Assembly (NCBI GenBank): GCA_963755815.1
Contig: CAVWLF010000005.1
Location: forward strand, 248,001 to 312,000
Origin: Palsa-506 sp963755815
GTDB taxonomy: Bacteria > Actinomycetota > Actinomycetes > Streptosporangiales > Streptosporangiaceae
Reading direction: 5' to 3'
Length of the DNA: 64,000 bases
Shown: one piece after another, positions 18,503 to 27,934 of the stretch
Numbering within the stretch: the first letter of the stretch is position 1
How the letters are laid out: each line of letters opens with the position of its first letter
Translations under genes and position numbers: made by a program
The notes under the pieces: model-generated
The model's input: the letters and a program-made list of their open reading frames with translations, nothing else
Database searches by the model: none
Told to the model about the DNA's origin: nothing

Positions 18503-19429
18503 TTGAAGCACGTCAGAAAGGAACCGGCACTGCCTGCCGACCAGAGCCCGCAGCCTCCGCTCAGCTTCCCCGAGCAACCTGCCGGGGAGGGCCCTGCGCC
18601 GTGGCCAGGGGGGCCGTCACTGGGGAGTCCTCCGGCCGGGGGACCGTCATCCGGCGGAAGGCCGCTGACCAGCGCACCGCCCGCGGGCGGACCCCCAGCG
18701 GGCGCACCGCCAGCGGGCGCTCCCCCAGCGAGCGCTCCCGCTGCGGGCGGACAGCCGATGGGCGCACCGCCGGCGGGCGGACCCCCGGCAGGCGCACCGC
18801 CAGCAGCCGGATCCCCAGGGGGCGGACAGCCAGCGGGCGGATCCCCGGCGGGCGCACCGCCAGCGGGGAGAACTCCGGCCCGAGGACCTCTCACCAGGCC
18901 CCGGCCGTCCGGCCAGCGACCGTCCGGGCAACGGCCAACCGGCCAGCGGCCAACCGGTACGCCGCCGGGGGGCAGCCCCCGGTCGCCCCGTAATCCCGGC
19001 CGGCCTCCGGTCCCGGGGATGCAGCAGCGTGCGCTGGTGGCCCTGGTCCTCGGCCTGCTCGGCATGTTCGGCCTGTTCAGCGTCTCCGACCTGATCTCTC
19101 TCGGCGATCTGCGCCGCAGCATCTTCCTGGTCGTCTTCTCGCTCCTGGTCGGCGCGTTCGCGCTCTGGCTGGGCGTGTCGGCGGCGACCCGGTCACGGCG
19201 TGCCGCGGGCGGACGGCCGCGTGGTGCCGTGTCGGCGATCGTCCTCGGTAGCATCAGCGTCTTGTTCAGCGCGCTGCTGCTGATCACGTTCGCCGTGCTC
19301 TGGCCGGAGCTATCCACCTACTCCCGGTGCATGCAGGGCGCCAATACGCTGGCCGCTCAGCATTCCTGCCAGGACCAGCTCAGCCGCTCAGTCAACGCCG
19401 AGACCAGCAGGCTCCGCTCATCCCGCTAG
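18503..19429 (+). CDS. Pro/Gly-rich membrane protein (DUF4190-like tail)
   Basis: The product of up to 308 residues has two parts. Residues about 30-170 are low-complexity Pro/Gly/Ala repeats of the kind AGAPPAG and SGQRPTGQRP. Residues about 175-270 hold three hydrophobic segments (ALVALVLGLLGMFGLF, FLVVFSLLVGAFALWLGV, AIVLGSISVLFSALLLIT), followed by a short tail with two Cys. This layout is common in actinobacterial DUF4190-type proteins. A similar Pro-rich membrane protein, Rv0954, lies beside perM in M. tuberculosis. The start is uncertain: TTG 18503 opens the frame, while CTG 18530 has AAAGGA seven bases upstream. Function unknown. Confidence 0.75.
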   Translation: MKHVRKEPALPADQSPQPPLSFPEQPAGEGPAPWPGGPSLGSPPAGGPSSGGRPLTSAPPAGGPPAGAPPAGAPPASAPAAGGQPMGAPPAGGPPAGAPPAAGSPGGGQPAGGSPAGAPPAGRTPARGPLTRPRPSGQRPSGQRPTGQRPTGTPPGGSPRSPRNPGRPPVPGMQQRALVALVLGLLGMFGLFSVSDLISLGDLRRSIFLVVFSLLVGAFALWLGVSAATRSRRAAGGRPRGAVSAIVLGSISVLFSALLLITFAVLWPELSTYSRCMQGANTLAAQHSCQDQLSRSVNAETSRLRSSR

Positions 19430-19474
19430 CCGCGGCCGGCCGGGATGGTGCGCACCGGCCGGGCTGGTGGGCGC

Positions 19475-20989
19475 CTACGGCAGCGCGGACGGCCCGTGCT
19501 CAGCCGATGCGCTGCGCCCGCCGCGGCCGGATTCCCCGGCCCACCGATCCAGGTAGATCGTGTGCGCGCCGTCCGGCTCGGTCGTCGGCAGCGACCCGGC
19601 GGACGGCGAGCGCGAACCGGGCGGCGACGGCGATCCGGATAGCGAGCCGGAGCCGGATAGCGAGCCGGAGCCGGACGGCCAGCCAGAGCCGGACGGCGAG
19701 ACAGAGCCGGCGGGCGAGACCGAGCTGGCCTGGTCCGCGGCCCGCCTGCTGGCCGCTCGCCGCAGCGACAGCCAGTTAGCCAGCCCCGCGCTGACCGCGG
19801 CGGCGACGCCGACCTCCAGCGTGGCGACCGCGGCGACTTGCCAGCCGGACGGGCCCACCACCGACAGCCGCCCGTCGCCGAGCGGACCGCCCGCGAAGGC
19901 GGCCAGCGCCCCGATGACGCAGCCCGCCAGCGCGCCGGAGGCGAATCCCCACAGCGGAGCGGCCTCGACCGCCAGCGTCGGCGCGGCCCGTGCCATCAGC
20001 AGCCCGCCGAACGCCCCGGCCAGATACGGCAGCGCGAGCACGGCGATGGACAGCCAGGCCGGCAGCGCGCTGTGCACGCCCGCGGGCAGCGCGGCCAGCA
20101 TCGGGAACGCGGGCAGCGATCCCAGCGCGGAACCGGTCGGGGCCACGACGGTTCCGGTGCCGAAGGCGAAACCCGGGCCGAGCATGAACGAGACCGCCCA
20201 GATGATCGCGTTCGGAACGTACGCGATCTGCGCGATCATCAGCAGCACCGCGCCGATAAGACCGGGCGCAAGTGCCCCGTTAACGGACCTGAACTCACCT
20301 AGGTGGGCGCCCAGCGAGGCACCGGCCAGGACGCAGCCGGCCACGGTCAGGACCGCGAGCGCCCCCGTGCTGCCGAGGATCACCGAGCGGAACCGCGCCG
20401 ACAGCAGGCCAGCTAGCTGGCGCCAGGGGGCCAGCGCGCGGGCGCCGCCGAGCCCTCCGGCCACCAGCGCCAGCAGGAATCCGGCGATCACCGCCTGCGG
20501 CGGTGACGGCGTGGCCAGCTTCGACGCGCTGGTGAGGGCCAGCGCGCCCGACAGCAGGGCATAGGGCACGGCCAGCGCGACCGCGGCATAGCCGACATGC
20601 CGGAGCCTGGTCACCCCGCCGCTGCGGACCACCCACCGCCCGGCCCGCCAGAGCAGCGCGCCGGGCAGCAGCACCAGGCCAAGCGGCAGCAGGCCGATGC
20701 GGCCGGCTCCCTGCAGGGTGAATCCGACATGGTGGCCGACCAGCCAGAGGGCCGCCGCGGTGCGCAGCACCCCGGTCAGGCCGATCCCGGCGTGCGGCGC
20801 CGCGATCCAGCCGGCCAGCACGAGCAGGGTCAGCGCCACCAGCCCGGTACCCGCGGCCGCCCCGGCCGCGATCGCCCCGGTCAGGACCAGCGGGCGGGTC
20901 GCGCCGGCGGGCCGCGCGAGCTGGCTGTCCGGCGCCGCGCCGTCCTGGCCGGCGCCATCGCGCTGGGTGCCCAGGGCTGACGTCGTCAC
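19475..20989 (-). CDS. DUF6350 membrane protein (PerM-like cell division protein)
   Basis: The 504-residue protein has about ten hydrophobic segments, for example AGWIAAPHAGIGLTGVLRTA, LPLGLVLLPGALLWRAGRWV and AVIAGFLLALVAGGLGGARAL, which match the DUF6350 family. The M. tuberculosis member, PerM (Rv0955), supports division and persistence and lies in the same place before purN. The C-terminus is a hydrophilic Ser/Gly/Pro tail with SGSGSLSGSGSLSGSPSP repeats. GTG 20989 is used because homology begins after it; a TTG eight codons upstream is also open. It converges with the Pro/Gly-rich gene 45 bases away. Confidence 0.85.
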   Translation of the reverse strand: MTTSALGTQRDGAGQDGAAPDSQLARPAGATRPLVLTGAIAAGAAAGTGLVALTLLVLAGWIAAPHAGIGLTGVLRTAAALWLVGHHVGFTLQGAGRIGLLPLGLVLLPGALLWRAGRWVVRSGGVTRLRHVGYAAVALAVPYALLSGALALTSASKLATPSPPQAVIAGFLLALVAGGLGGARALAPWRQLAGLLSARFRSVILGSTGALAVLTVAGCVLAGASLGAHLGEFRSVNGALAPGLIGAVLLMIAQIAYVPNAIIWAVSFMLGPGFAFGTGTVVAPTGSALGSLPAFPMLAALPAGVHSALPAWLSIAVLALPYLAGAFGGLLMARAAPTLAVEAAPLWGFASGALAGCVIGALAAFAGGPLGDGRLSVVGPSGWQVAAVATLEVGVAAAVSAGLANWLSLRRAASRRAADQASSVSPAGSVSPSGSGWPSGSGSLSGSGSLSGSPSPPGSRSPSAGSLPTTEPDGAHTIYLDRWAGESGRGGRSASAEHGPSALP

Positions 20990-21064
20990 AATGCACCAGC
21001 CTGGCAAGAGCAATGCGCCCGCCGGCGGAGGCGCGCCGGGGCGGCGGAGCCGGAAGCAACTAGA

Positions 21065-21083
21065 TATCCGGTAAAGCCGGATA
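21065..21083. other. Short inverted repeat upstream of perM-like gene
   Basis: TATCCGG and CCGGATA form a perfect 7-bp stem around a five-base loop in an AT-richer patch. It lies between the sucD end and the perM-like start and could be an operator or a weak hairpin. Confidence 0.35.
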
Positions 21084-21105
21084 AATCATGATAAGTCGAA
21101 CGCCT

Positions 21106-21125
21106 CGGGCCCGTCGGCGGGCCCG
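21106..21125 (-). terminator. Hairpin terminator-like element after sucD
   Basis: An 8-bp all-GC stem (CGGGCCCG on both arms) with a TCGG/CCGA loop lies about 17 bases past the sucD stop. No U tract follows, as is often the case in actinobacteria. Confidence 0.55.
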
Positions 21126-21141
21126 CCCGACCCCCGGACCA

Positions 21142-22029
21142 TCAGCGGGCCTGAACGACCTCCCGGACCAATTGCGCGGTGCCGCTCGGCGTCCGGCCGA
21201 CCCGGACCCCCACCTTCTCCAGCGCTTCCTTCTTGGCCTGGGCGGTACCCGCCGAGCCCGAGATGATGGCGCCGGCGTGCCCCATGGTTTTGCCTTCCGG
21301 CGCGGTGAAGCCCGCCACGTAGGCAATCACCGGCTTGGACACGTTGCGCTCGATGAAGGCCGCGGCGCGCTCCTCGGCGTCGCCGCCGATCTCGCCGATC
21401 ATGACGATCGCATCGGTCTCCGGGTCGTCCTGGAAGGCGCGGAGGCAGTCGATATGGGTCGTGCCGATCACCGGGTCACCGCCGATCCCGACGGCGGTGG
21501 AGAAGCCGATGTCCCGCAGCTCGTACATCATCTGGTAGGTCAGCGTGCCGGACTTCGAGACCAGGCCGATCCGCCCCTCGGTGGTGATGTCGGCCGGGAT
21601 GATGCCGGCGTTCGACTTTCCCGGCGAGGCGATGCCCGGGCAGTTCGGGCCGACGATCCTGGTGGCGTTCCCCGACGCGGACGCATGCGCCCAGAACACC
21701 GCCGTGTCGTGCACCGGAATGCCCTCGGTGATCACGATGACCAGCGGCATCCGGGCGTCGACGGCCTCGATCACGGCGTCCTTCGTGCCCGCCGGCGGGA
21801 CGAACACCACCGACACATCGGCTCCGGTCCCGGCCATGGCGTCCGCGACCGTGCCGAATACCGGTATCTCGCTGCCGCCGAGCTCGATGACCTGGCCCGC
21901 CTTGCGCGGGTTGGTCCCGCCGACCACCTTCGTGCCGGCCGCGAGCATCCTGGCCCCGTGCCTGCGGCCCTCGGATCCGGTGATGCCCTGGACGATGACC
22001 CGGCTCTGCTCGGTCAGGAAGATCGCCAT
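21142..22029 (-). CDS. sucD: Succinyl-CoA synthetase alpha subunit
   Basis: SucD binds CoA and carries the phospho-His intermediate of the TCA step that makes ATP or GTP. The 295-residue protein has the CoA-binding Rossmann start IFLTEQSRVIVQGITGSEG, GGTNPRKAG, the IVGPNCPGIASPG block and the active His in KTMGHAGAIISGSAG. ATG 22029 lies one base past the sucC stop, so the two are coupled. The reading frame continues upstream through sucC but that is rejected. Confidence 0.97.
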   Translation of the reverse strand: MAIFLTEQSRVIVQGITGSEGRRHGARMLAAGTKVVGGTNPRKAGQVIELGGSEIPVFGTVADAMAGTGADVSVVFVPPAGTKDAVIEAVDARMPLVIVITEGIPVHDTAVFWAHASASGNATRIVGPNCPGIASPGKSNAGIIPADITTEGRIGLVSKSGTLTYQMMYELRDIGFSTAVGIGGDPVIGTTHIDCLRAFQDDPETDAIVMIGEIGGDAEERAAAFIERNVSKPVIAYVAGFTAPEGKTMGHAGAIISGSAGTAQAKKEALEKVGVRVGRTPSGTAQLVREVVQAR

Positions 22030-22030
22030 T

Positions 22031-23227
22031 TCATGCTCCCTTCGCGGCCGCTGCGGCCAGCTCGGCGGCCCGCCGCGCCGCGTCGTCCATGGTCCCCACC
22101 TGCTCGACCACGCTGATGCCCGCCTCGTCCAGGATGCGCCTGCCCTCGGCGGCGTTGTTGCCGTCCAGCCGCACCACGATCGGATGGGTGACCTGCTCGC
22201 CCCGCGAGCCCAGCAGGCCGATCGCGGACACGATCCCGTTCGCGACCGCGTCACACGAGGTAATGCCGCCGAACACGTTGACCAGGACGCTGCGGACCGA
22301 CGGGTCGGACAGCACGATCTCCAGGCCGTCCGCCATCACCTCGGCGGAGGCGCCGCCGCCGATGTCGAGGAAGTTGGCCGGGCGCACCCCGCCGAATGCC
22401 TCGCCCGCATACGCGACCACATCCAGGGTGGACATGACCAGCCCGGCACCGTTGCCGATGATCCCGACCTGGCCGTCGAGCTTGACGTAGTTGAGGTGCT
22501 TGGCCTTAGCGCGGGTCTCCAGCGGGTCGGCGTCCTCGGTGTCGGCGAACCGGGCGTGCTCCTGCCGGAAGGCGGCGTTGTCGTCCAGGCTGACCTTGCC
22601 GTCCACGGCGATCACGTCACCCTGCTCGGTCAGTGCCATCGGGTTGACCTCGACCAGGGTGGCGTCCTCGTCGGCGAAGACGGCCCAGAGCCGCTCGGCC
22701 AGCAGGGCCGCCTGCTCGGCGGCCTCGGGCGGCAGGCCGCCGGCCCGGACGATCTCGGCGGCCTTCGCGGCGTCCACCCCGGATAGCGGGTCGACCGGGA
22801 TCCGGGCCACCGCGCCTGGGTTGGTGTGCGCGACCTCCTCGATCTCGACACCGCCCTGCACCGAGCAGATCGCAACAAATGTCCGCGCGGACCGGTCGAG
22901 CAGGAAGGAGAGGTAATACTCCTGCGCGATATCGCTGGCGCGGGCGATCAGGACCCTGTGAACGGTGTGACCCTTGATGTCCATGCCCAGGATCTGCCGT
23001 GCTTTCTGCTCGGCCTCATCCGGCCCGTCGGCGAGCTTGACGCCGCCCGCCTTCCCCCGGCCGCCGACCTTCACCTGCGCCTTTACCACCACCAGGGGCG
23101 TGCCGTCGGCCGCGAACCGCGCCGCGGTCTCGCGTGCCTCCGCGGGCGAAGTGGCTACCGCGCCCTCCTGCACCGGTACTCCGTACTCCGCGAAGAGTTC
23201 CTTCGCCTGAAATTCGAACAGGTCCAC
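22031..23227 (-). CDS. sucC: Succinyl-CoA synthetase beta subunit
   Basis: SucC is the nucleotide- and succinate-binding subunit. The 398-residue protein starts DLFEFQAKELFAEYGVP, has the ATP-grasp block VVKAQVKVGGRGKAGGVKLA, EVNPMALTEQGDVIAVDGKV, and the C-terminal ligase part with FLDIGGGASAEVMADGLE and VNVFGGITSCDAVANGI. GTG 23227 is used, with AAGGACG a few bases upstream. A TAGGCT box near 23314-23309 may be its promoter, giving a leader of about 75 bases. Confidence 0.97.
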   Translation of the reverse strand: MDLFEFQAKELFAEYGVPVQEGAVATSPAEARETAARFAADGTPLVVVKAQVKVGGRGKAGGVKLADGPDEAEQKARQILGMDIKGHTVHRVLIARASDIAQEYYLSFLLDRSARTFVAICSVQGGVEIEEVAHTNPGAVARIPVDPLSGVDAAKAAEIVRAGGLPPEAAEQAALLAERLWAVFADEDATLVEVNPMALTEQGDVIAVDGKVSLDDNAAFRQEHARFADTEDADPLETRAKAKHLNYVKLDGQVGIIGNGAGLVMSTLDVVAYAGEAFGGVRPANFLDIGGGASAEVMADGLEIVLSDPSVRSVLVNVFGGITSCDAVANGIVSAIGLLGSRGEQVTHPIVVRLDGNNAAEGRRILDEAGISVVEQVGTMDDAARRAAELAAAAAKGA

Positions 23228-23376
23228 TCGGGTCCGTCCTTGTCCGCTGCCCGGCCCGCACTCAGCCTGACCGGCGCGCTGCCTGAGGTCTGCTGGTCTG
23301 CGCAGGAAGCCTAGTGGGAACTGGGCCGCGGAACCGAACCGGGTCGTGGCCCCGGGCGCCGCCGGCCGGGCCTGAC

Positions 23377-23784
23377 CTAGCTGACCGGCTCGACGCTGCC
23401 GAGGTGCGACCGGACCCACTCGACGATCTCGGAGGTCGAGGCGCCCGGCGTGAAGATCTTCGCCACGCCCATCCGCTCAAGCTCGGCGATGTCGGCGTCC
23501 GGGATGATGCCCCCGCCGAAAACGGTGATATCGGTGGCGTCCCGCTCCCTGAGCAGTTCAAGCACCCGGCCGAACTGAGTCATGTGCGCGCCGGACAGGA
23601 CCGATAGCCCGATCGCGTCGGCGTCCTCCTGCAGCGCGGCGGACACGATCTGCTCCGGGGTCTGGTGCAGCCCGGTGTAGATGACCTCCACCCCGGCATC
23701 GCGCAGCGCCCTGGCCACCACCTTGGCGCCGCGGTCGTGGCCGTCGAGGCCAGGCTTCGCGATGACGACCCGGATGCTGCTCAT
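23377..23784 (-). CDS. B12-binding small subunit of an acyl-CoA mutase (methylmalonyl/isobutyryl-CoA mutase type)
   Basis: The 135-residue protein is a free-standing cobalamin-binding domain. It shows VVIAKPGLDGHDRGAKVVA, where the DGHDRG motif supplies the cobalt-ligating His. GLSVLSGAHM and TVFGGGIIPDADI are the other conserved B12 loops. Its size equals IcmB-type subunits of isobutyryl-CoA mutase and other two-subunit mutases. No large mutase subunit is in the window, so the partner is encoded elsewhere. ATG 23784 has GGGAGG upstream. It lies between pcrA and sucC, next to the enzyme that consumes succinyl-CoA, the product if it serves a methylmalonyl-CoA mutase. Confidence 0.88.
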   Translation of the reverse strand: MSSIRVVIAKPGLDGHDRGAKVVARALRDAGVEVIYTGLHQTPEQIVSAALQEDADAIGLSVLSGAHMTQFGRVLELLRERDATDITVFGGGIIPDADIAELERMGVAKIFTPGASTSEIVEWVRSHLGSVEPVS

Positions 23785-23839
23785 GGGTTCCTCCCGAATC
23801 CCGCGGGCCCGCGGCCCGCGCCGAACCGGCGACGTTGGC

Positions 23840-26083
23840 CTATAGCTTCTCCAGCGGGGCGTACCGCAGGACCAGGTGCTTGATCCCGTAGTCCCCGCCG
23901 AAGTCGATCTTGGCCTCGGGGTCGTCACCGCGCCCCTCGACCGAGAGCACCCGGCCGAGCCCGTACGAGTCGTGGTTCACGTGGTCACCCGGTGCCAGCG
24001 CGGGAATCGGCCGGTTGCCCGCCACGTTCAGGCCCGGCCGGCGCGCCAGCCGCTCCGAGGCGGGCGGCGCGGCCGCCGACTCGTCCCGCCGCCACTCCAG
24101 CAGCCGGGCCGGCACCTCGGACAGGAACCTGGACTGCTTGTGATAGGCCGGCCGGCCCCACCAGGCCCGCGTCATCGCCCGGGTGAGGTACAGCCGCTGC
24201 TCCGCCCGGGTGATCCCGACGTACGCGAGCCGCCGCTCCTCCTCAAGCTCCCGCTCATCGCCCACCGAGCGCTCGTGCGGGAAGACGTTCTCCTCCAGCC
24301 CGGTGAGGAACACCACCGGGAACTCCAGTCCCTTGGCGGTGTGCAGGGTCATCAGCGTCACCAGGCCGCCGTGGTCCTCGCCCTCGGGGATCTGGTCGGC
24401 GTCGGCTACCAGGGATACCTGCTCCAGGAAGTCAAGCAGCGTCCCGTCCGGGTGCTGGCTGTCGTACTCCCGCGCCACCGAGACCAGCTCGGTCAGGTTC
24501 TCGATCCGGCTCGCGTCCTGCAGGTCGCTGGATACCTGCAGCTCGGCCAGGTAGCCGGACTGGTCAAGCACCGCCTCGGCCAGGTCGCCCACCGGGCTGC
24601 CGGCCGCCACCGCGTCCCGGAACCCGCCGATGAGGGCGTTGAACGCCTCGATCGACCGGGCCGAGCGGGCGGCCAGGCCGGGCACGTCCTGCGGCTTGGC
24701 CAGCGCGGCGGCGAACGTGATCCGGTCCCGGTTGGCCAGCGCCGCCACGCATTCCTCGGCCCGCTCGCCGATCCCCCGGCGGGGCACGTTCAGCACCCGC
24801 CGCAGCGACACCTCATCGGCGGGGTTGGCGATCAGCCGCAGGTAGCCGAGCAGGTCGCGGACTTCCCGGCGCTCGTAGAACCGGAGCCCGCCGACCACCT
24901 TGTAGGGCATCCCGGCCCGGATGAACACTTCCTCGAAGACCCGGGACTGCGCGTTGGTCCGGTAGAACACCGCGACCTGCCCGGCGGTCGCGTCGCCGGC
25001 GTCGGAGAGCCGGTCGACCTCCTCGGCGACGAACGCCGCCTCGTCGTGCTCGTTGTCCGCGACGTAGCCGATGATCGGCGGGCCATCGCCCTGGTCGGAC
25101 CAGAGGTTCTTGGGTATCCGGCTGGCGTTGCGGGAGACCACGGCGTTGGCCGCGGCCAGGATGTTCTGGGTGGAGCGGTAGTTCTGCTCCAGCAGGATCA
25201 CCCGCGCGCCGGCGAAATCGCGCTCGAACTCCTCGATGTTCCTGATCGTCGCGCCGCGGAAGGCGTAGATGGACTGGTCCGCGTCGCCGACCACGCACAG
25301 CTCGGCGGGCCCGGGCGACGCCGCCCCGGTGTCCTGCCCCGAAGCCGCACTGCCCTGTCCGGCGAGTTCCCTGACCAGGACATACTGCGCGTGGTTGGTG
25401 TCCTGGTACTCATCCACGAGCACGTGCCGGAACCTGCTCCGGTACTCATTCGCGACCTCGGGGAACGCCTGCAGCAGGTTGACCGTGACCATGATCAGGT
25501 CGTCGAAGTCCATCGCGCCGGCCGCGACGAGCCGGCGCTGGTACTCGGCGTACGCCTCGGCCAGGGCCTTCTGCCGGTACCCGGTGGCGCGGGCCGCCGC
25601 GGTCTCGAAGTCGATCAGATCGTTCTTGAGGTTGGAGACCTGGTCGATCATCGCCCGCGGCGGGTGGTACTTGGCGTCAAGCTCCAGCTCACGGCAGACC
25701 AGCGCCATCAGCCGCCGCGAATCGGCCTGGTCGTAGATCGAGAACGCCGGCGGGTAGCCGAACCGCCTCGCCTCCCGGCGCAGGATCCGGACGCAGGCCG
25801 AGTGGAACGTCAGCAGCCACATGGACCGCGCCCGCGAGCCGGTCAGCGCGGCGGCCCGGGCGGCCATCTCCCCCGCCGCCTTGTTGGTGAAGGTGATCGC
25901 GAGGATCTGGGCGGGCGAGACTTCCCGCTCGGCCAGCAGGTAGGCGATCCGGTGGGTCAGCACGCGGGTCTTGCCCGAGCCGGCCCCGGCCACGATGAGC
26001 AGCGGGCTGCCCTCGTGCACGACGGCAGCGCGCTGCTGCGGGTTCAGCCCGTCCAGAAGAGTGTCAACTGCCGTCGCGGTCAC
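23840..26083 (-). CDS. pcrA: ATP-dependent DNA helicase UvrD/PcrA
   Basis: PcrA/UvrD1 is a superfamily 1A 3'-5' helicase acting in repair and in clearing replication blocks. The 747-residue product has all SF1 motifs: LNPQQRAAV, Walker A AGAGSGKTRVL, AITFTNKAAGEMAAR, DEYQDTNHAQ, GDADQSIYAFRGA, LEQNYRST, VAVFYRTNAQSR, MTLHTAKGLEFPVVFL and EERRLAYVGITRA. A positively charged C-terminal tail with a Tudor-like end (GDHVNHDSYGLGRVLSVEG) matches actinobacterial UvrD1. GTG 26083 is chosen because TACGCT lies seven bases upstream (26096-26091), a leaderless pattern. The promoter lies inside the 3' end of the APC gene, and the two genes overlap by 20 bases. Confidence 0.96.
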   Translation of the reverse strand: MTATAVDTLLDGLNPQQRAAVVHEGSPLLIVAGAGSGKTRVLTHRIAYLLAEREVSPAQILAITFTNKAAGEMAARAAALTGSRARSMWLLTFHSACVRILRREARRFGYPPAFSIYDQADSRRLMALVCRELELDAKYHPPRAMIDQVSNLKNDLIDFETAAARATGYRQKALAEAYAEYQRRLVAAGAMDFDDLIMVTVNLLQAFPEVANEYRSRFRHVLVDEYQDTNHAQYVLVRELAGQGSAASGQDTGAASPGPAELCVVGDADQSIYAFRGATIRNIEEFERDFAGARVILLEQNYRSTQNILAAANAVVSRNASRIPKNLWSDQGDGPPIIGYVADNEHDEAAFVAEEVDRLSDAGDATAGQVAVFYRTNAQSRVFEEVFIRAGMPYKVVGGLRFYERREVRDLLGYLRLIANPADEVSLRRVLNVPRRGIGERAEECVAALANRDRITFAAALAKPQDVPGLAARSARSIEAFNALIGGFRDAVAAGSPVGDLAEAVLDQSGYLAELQVSSDLQDASRIENLTELVSVAREYDSQHPDGTLLDFLEQVSLVADADQIPEGEDHGGLVTLMTLHTAKGLEFPVVFLTGLEENVFPHERSVGDERELEEERRLAYVGITRAEQRLYLTRAMTRAWWGRPAYHKQSRFLSEVPARLLEWRRDESAAAPPASERLARRPGLNVAGNRPIPALAPGDHVNHDSYGLGRVLSVEGRGDDPEAKIDFGGDYGIKHLVLRYAPLEKL

Positions 26084-27708
26084 GTGCTCCAGCGTAGGCG
26101 TTAGCACCGACGCCGGGGCACATGAGCAAGCCGCGGCCGGCGTACTCGTCCGGGACGAGCGTCGGCGTGGCCCTGGTCAGCGTCTGCTTCTTGAAGAACG
26201 GCGGCTGCTTGATCCGCAGGTAGATAAAGACCAGCAGGCCGATCAGCCAGGAGACGAACACGATGATGAAGACGCCGCCGATATGGACGTCAGTGCCGGG
26301 AATCGTGAACGTCGTGTACGACGCCTCGTACGGGCTGGTGAGGTTGTAGTCCAGGTACAGGCTCCAGCCGCCGAGGAACCACAGGATCGCGCCGCCGAGC
26401 ACGGGCAGGATGCCCTGCATCCACAGGTTGCGGGCGCTGCTGGTCAGGTTCTTCCGGTAGTACCAGGCGCAGGTGAAGCCGGTCAGGCCGTAGTAGGTCG
26501 CGATGAAGACGCCGCAGCTGGTGACCGCATCGGCGATCACGTTTCCGCCGGAAATGTAGTTCATGCCCGCGTACAGCAGGATCGAGATGCCGCCCATCAC
26601 CAGCGTGGACACGGTCGGCGTGAGGTGCCGGCGGTGCATCTTGGCGAACGACCCCGGCAGCGCTCCGTAGGTTGCCATCGACAGGGTGGTTCTGGCGGTC
26701 GGCAGGATCGTGGTCTGGGTCGAGGCGGCCGCGGACGACAGCACCATGATCAGCAGCAGCCGGTAGAAGACATTGCCGACGGTGCCGGAACCGAAGACCG
26801 CGTGGCCGAGCACGGAGAGCACGTCGCTGGAGTTGTCCGGGTTCGCCAGGCCGATGCCCGTGGTCCCGATGCCCGCGAAGGACTGGGCGCCGAAGATCGC
26901 GATGCCGTAGGTGACGACCAGGATGAGGGTCGACAGGATGGCGGACCGGCCGGGCGTCTTCGCCGGGTCCTTGGTCTCCTCGTTCACCGACAGGGCGGTG
27001 TCCCAGCCCCAGTAGATGAAGACCATCAGGATCAGCCCGGAGGCAAACGCGCTGAACGGCAGGCCGGCCGGGCTCAGCCAGGACCAGCTCGGGTGAATCG
27101 ACACCGACGGGTGGTTGCCGGTACCGACCCGGATCAGCGCGACGACCGACAACACCACGCAGCATGGTGATCTCGATCGAGAGCAGCGCCTTCTGGAAGT
27201 TCGCCGAGACCTCGATGCCGCGGTAGCAGATGTAGGTCATGAAGACGATCCACAAGATCCCGGTGAGCAGCACCCAGCTGCTGGCCGGGTTGTGGCCGAT
27301 CCCGTTGGCGTTGAAGAGCAGGAAGATGTACTGCCCTGCGACCTGCGCCAGGCTCGCCATGACCAGCACGTCCGCGGCGACAATGGCCCAGCCGCCGGCC
27401 CAGCCGGTCTTCGGGCCGAACGCGCGGGTGGCCCAGGTAAAGGTCGTCCCGCAGTCGGGATCGGCCTTATTGAGCTCGCTGTAGCCGATGGACGTCAGGA
27501 TCATCGGCACGAAAGCAAGGATCGCGACCAGCGGCGACTTGAGCCCGACGGCCACCACGACGAAGCCCAGCGTCGCGGCCAGGCTGTAGGCCGGCGCAAC
27601 CGAGGCAGTCGCGATGACAGTGCTCGAGATCAGCCCTAGCGCGCCTGTTTTAAGCCCCTTGCCGACGGCTTCTTCCATCGGCTGCAGATCTGGCGCGGTG
27701 GTGGCCAT
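26064..27708 (-). pseudogene. APC-superfamily amino acid/polyamine permease, one frameshift
   Basis: Two frames together encode one complete transporter of about 550 residues. The N-terminal part from ATG 27708 contains GLISSTVIATASVAPAYSL, GYSELNKADPDCGTTF and WATRAFGPKTGWAGGWA. After a one-base insertion near 27163 the protein continues as VLSVVALIRVG, FIYWGWDTALSVNEETKDP and about seven more membrane segments. These features match the APC family of amino-acid and polyamine permeases, with about 12 membrane helices. No other damage is seen, so the break may be a sequence error or very recent. It is divergent from a saccharopine-dehydrogenase-like gene and an aldehyde dehydrogenase gene, which suggests a linked substrate such as an amine or a basic amino acid. 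Confidence 0.88.
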
Positions 27709-27934
27709 GCTCACCCCTCCTGGCAGTGGCCCGGCTTCCGCCGGGCCGGGCACGCGATTGCGGCGACGCCGGCACCGAGTGCGATGATCCGGTCACCCGG
27801 GCACGATTCATCCGCACCCCAGTCCGACGGTTCTAGCACGGATTATTCCCACTGGGAACGATTTCAGTTGTAACAGCTCTGCATCGCCACTGGTCTCGTG
27901 GGCCACAGGGGTTTCCGGGCATAGGATCGCACGT
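27709..27934. promoter_or_regulatory. Divergent promoter region with palindromic operator candidate
   Basis: This 226-base gap separates the permease gene from the saccharopine-dehydrogenase-like gene. TTCCCA-C-TGGGAA at 27846-27858 is a perfect interrupted palindrome and a good operator candidate. TAGGAT at 27922-27927 lies seven bases before ATG 27935 and should drive a leaderless message. Confidence 0.6.

Noticed and set aside
18257..18577. N-terminal extension of purN
   Set aside because: The frame is open, but it is Cys/Arg/Ala low-complexity sequence made of 30-bp repeats, and the purN family begins at the RLIVLVSGTG block.
23876..26104. 742-residue open frame on the plus strand
   Set aside because: It is antisense to pcrA, whose helicase motifs are complete. 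Long antisense frames are expected in DNA of this GC content and codon bias.
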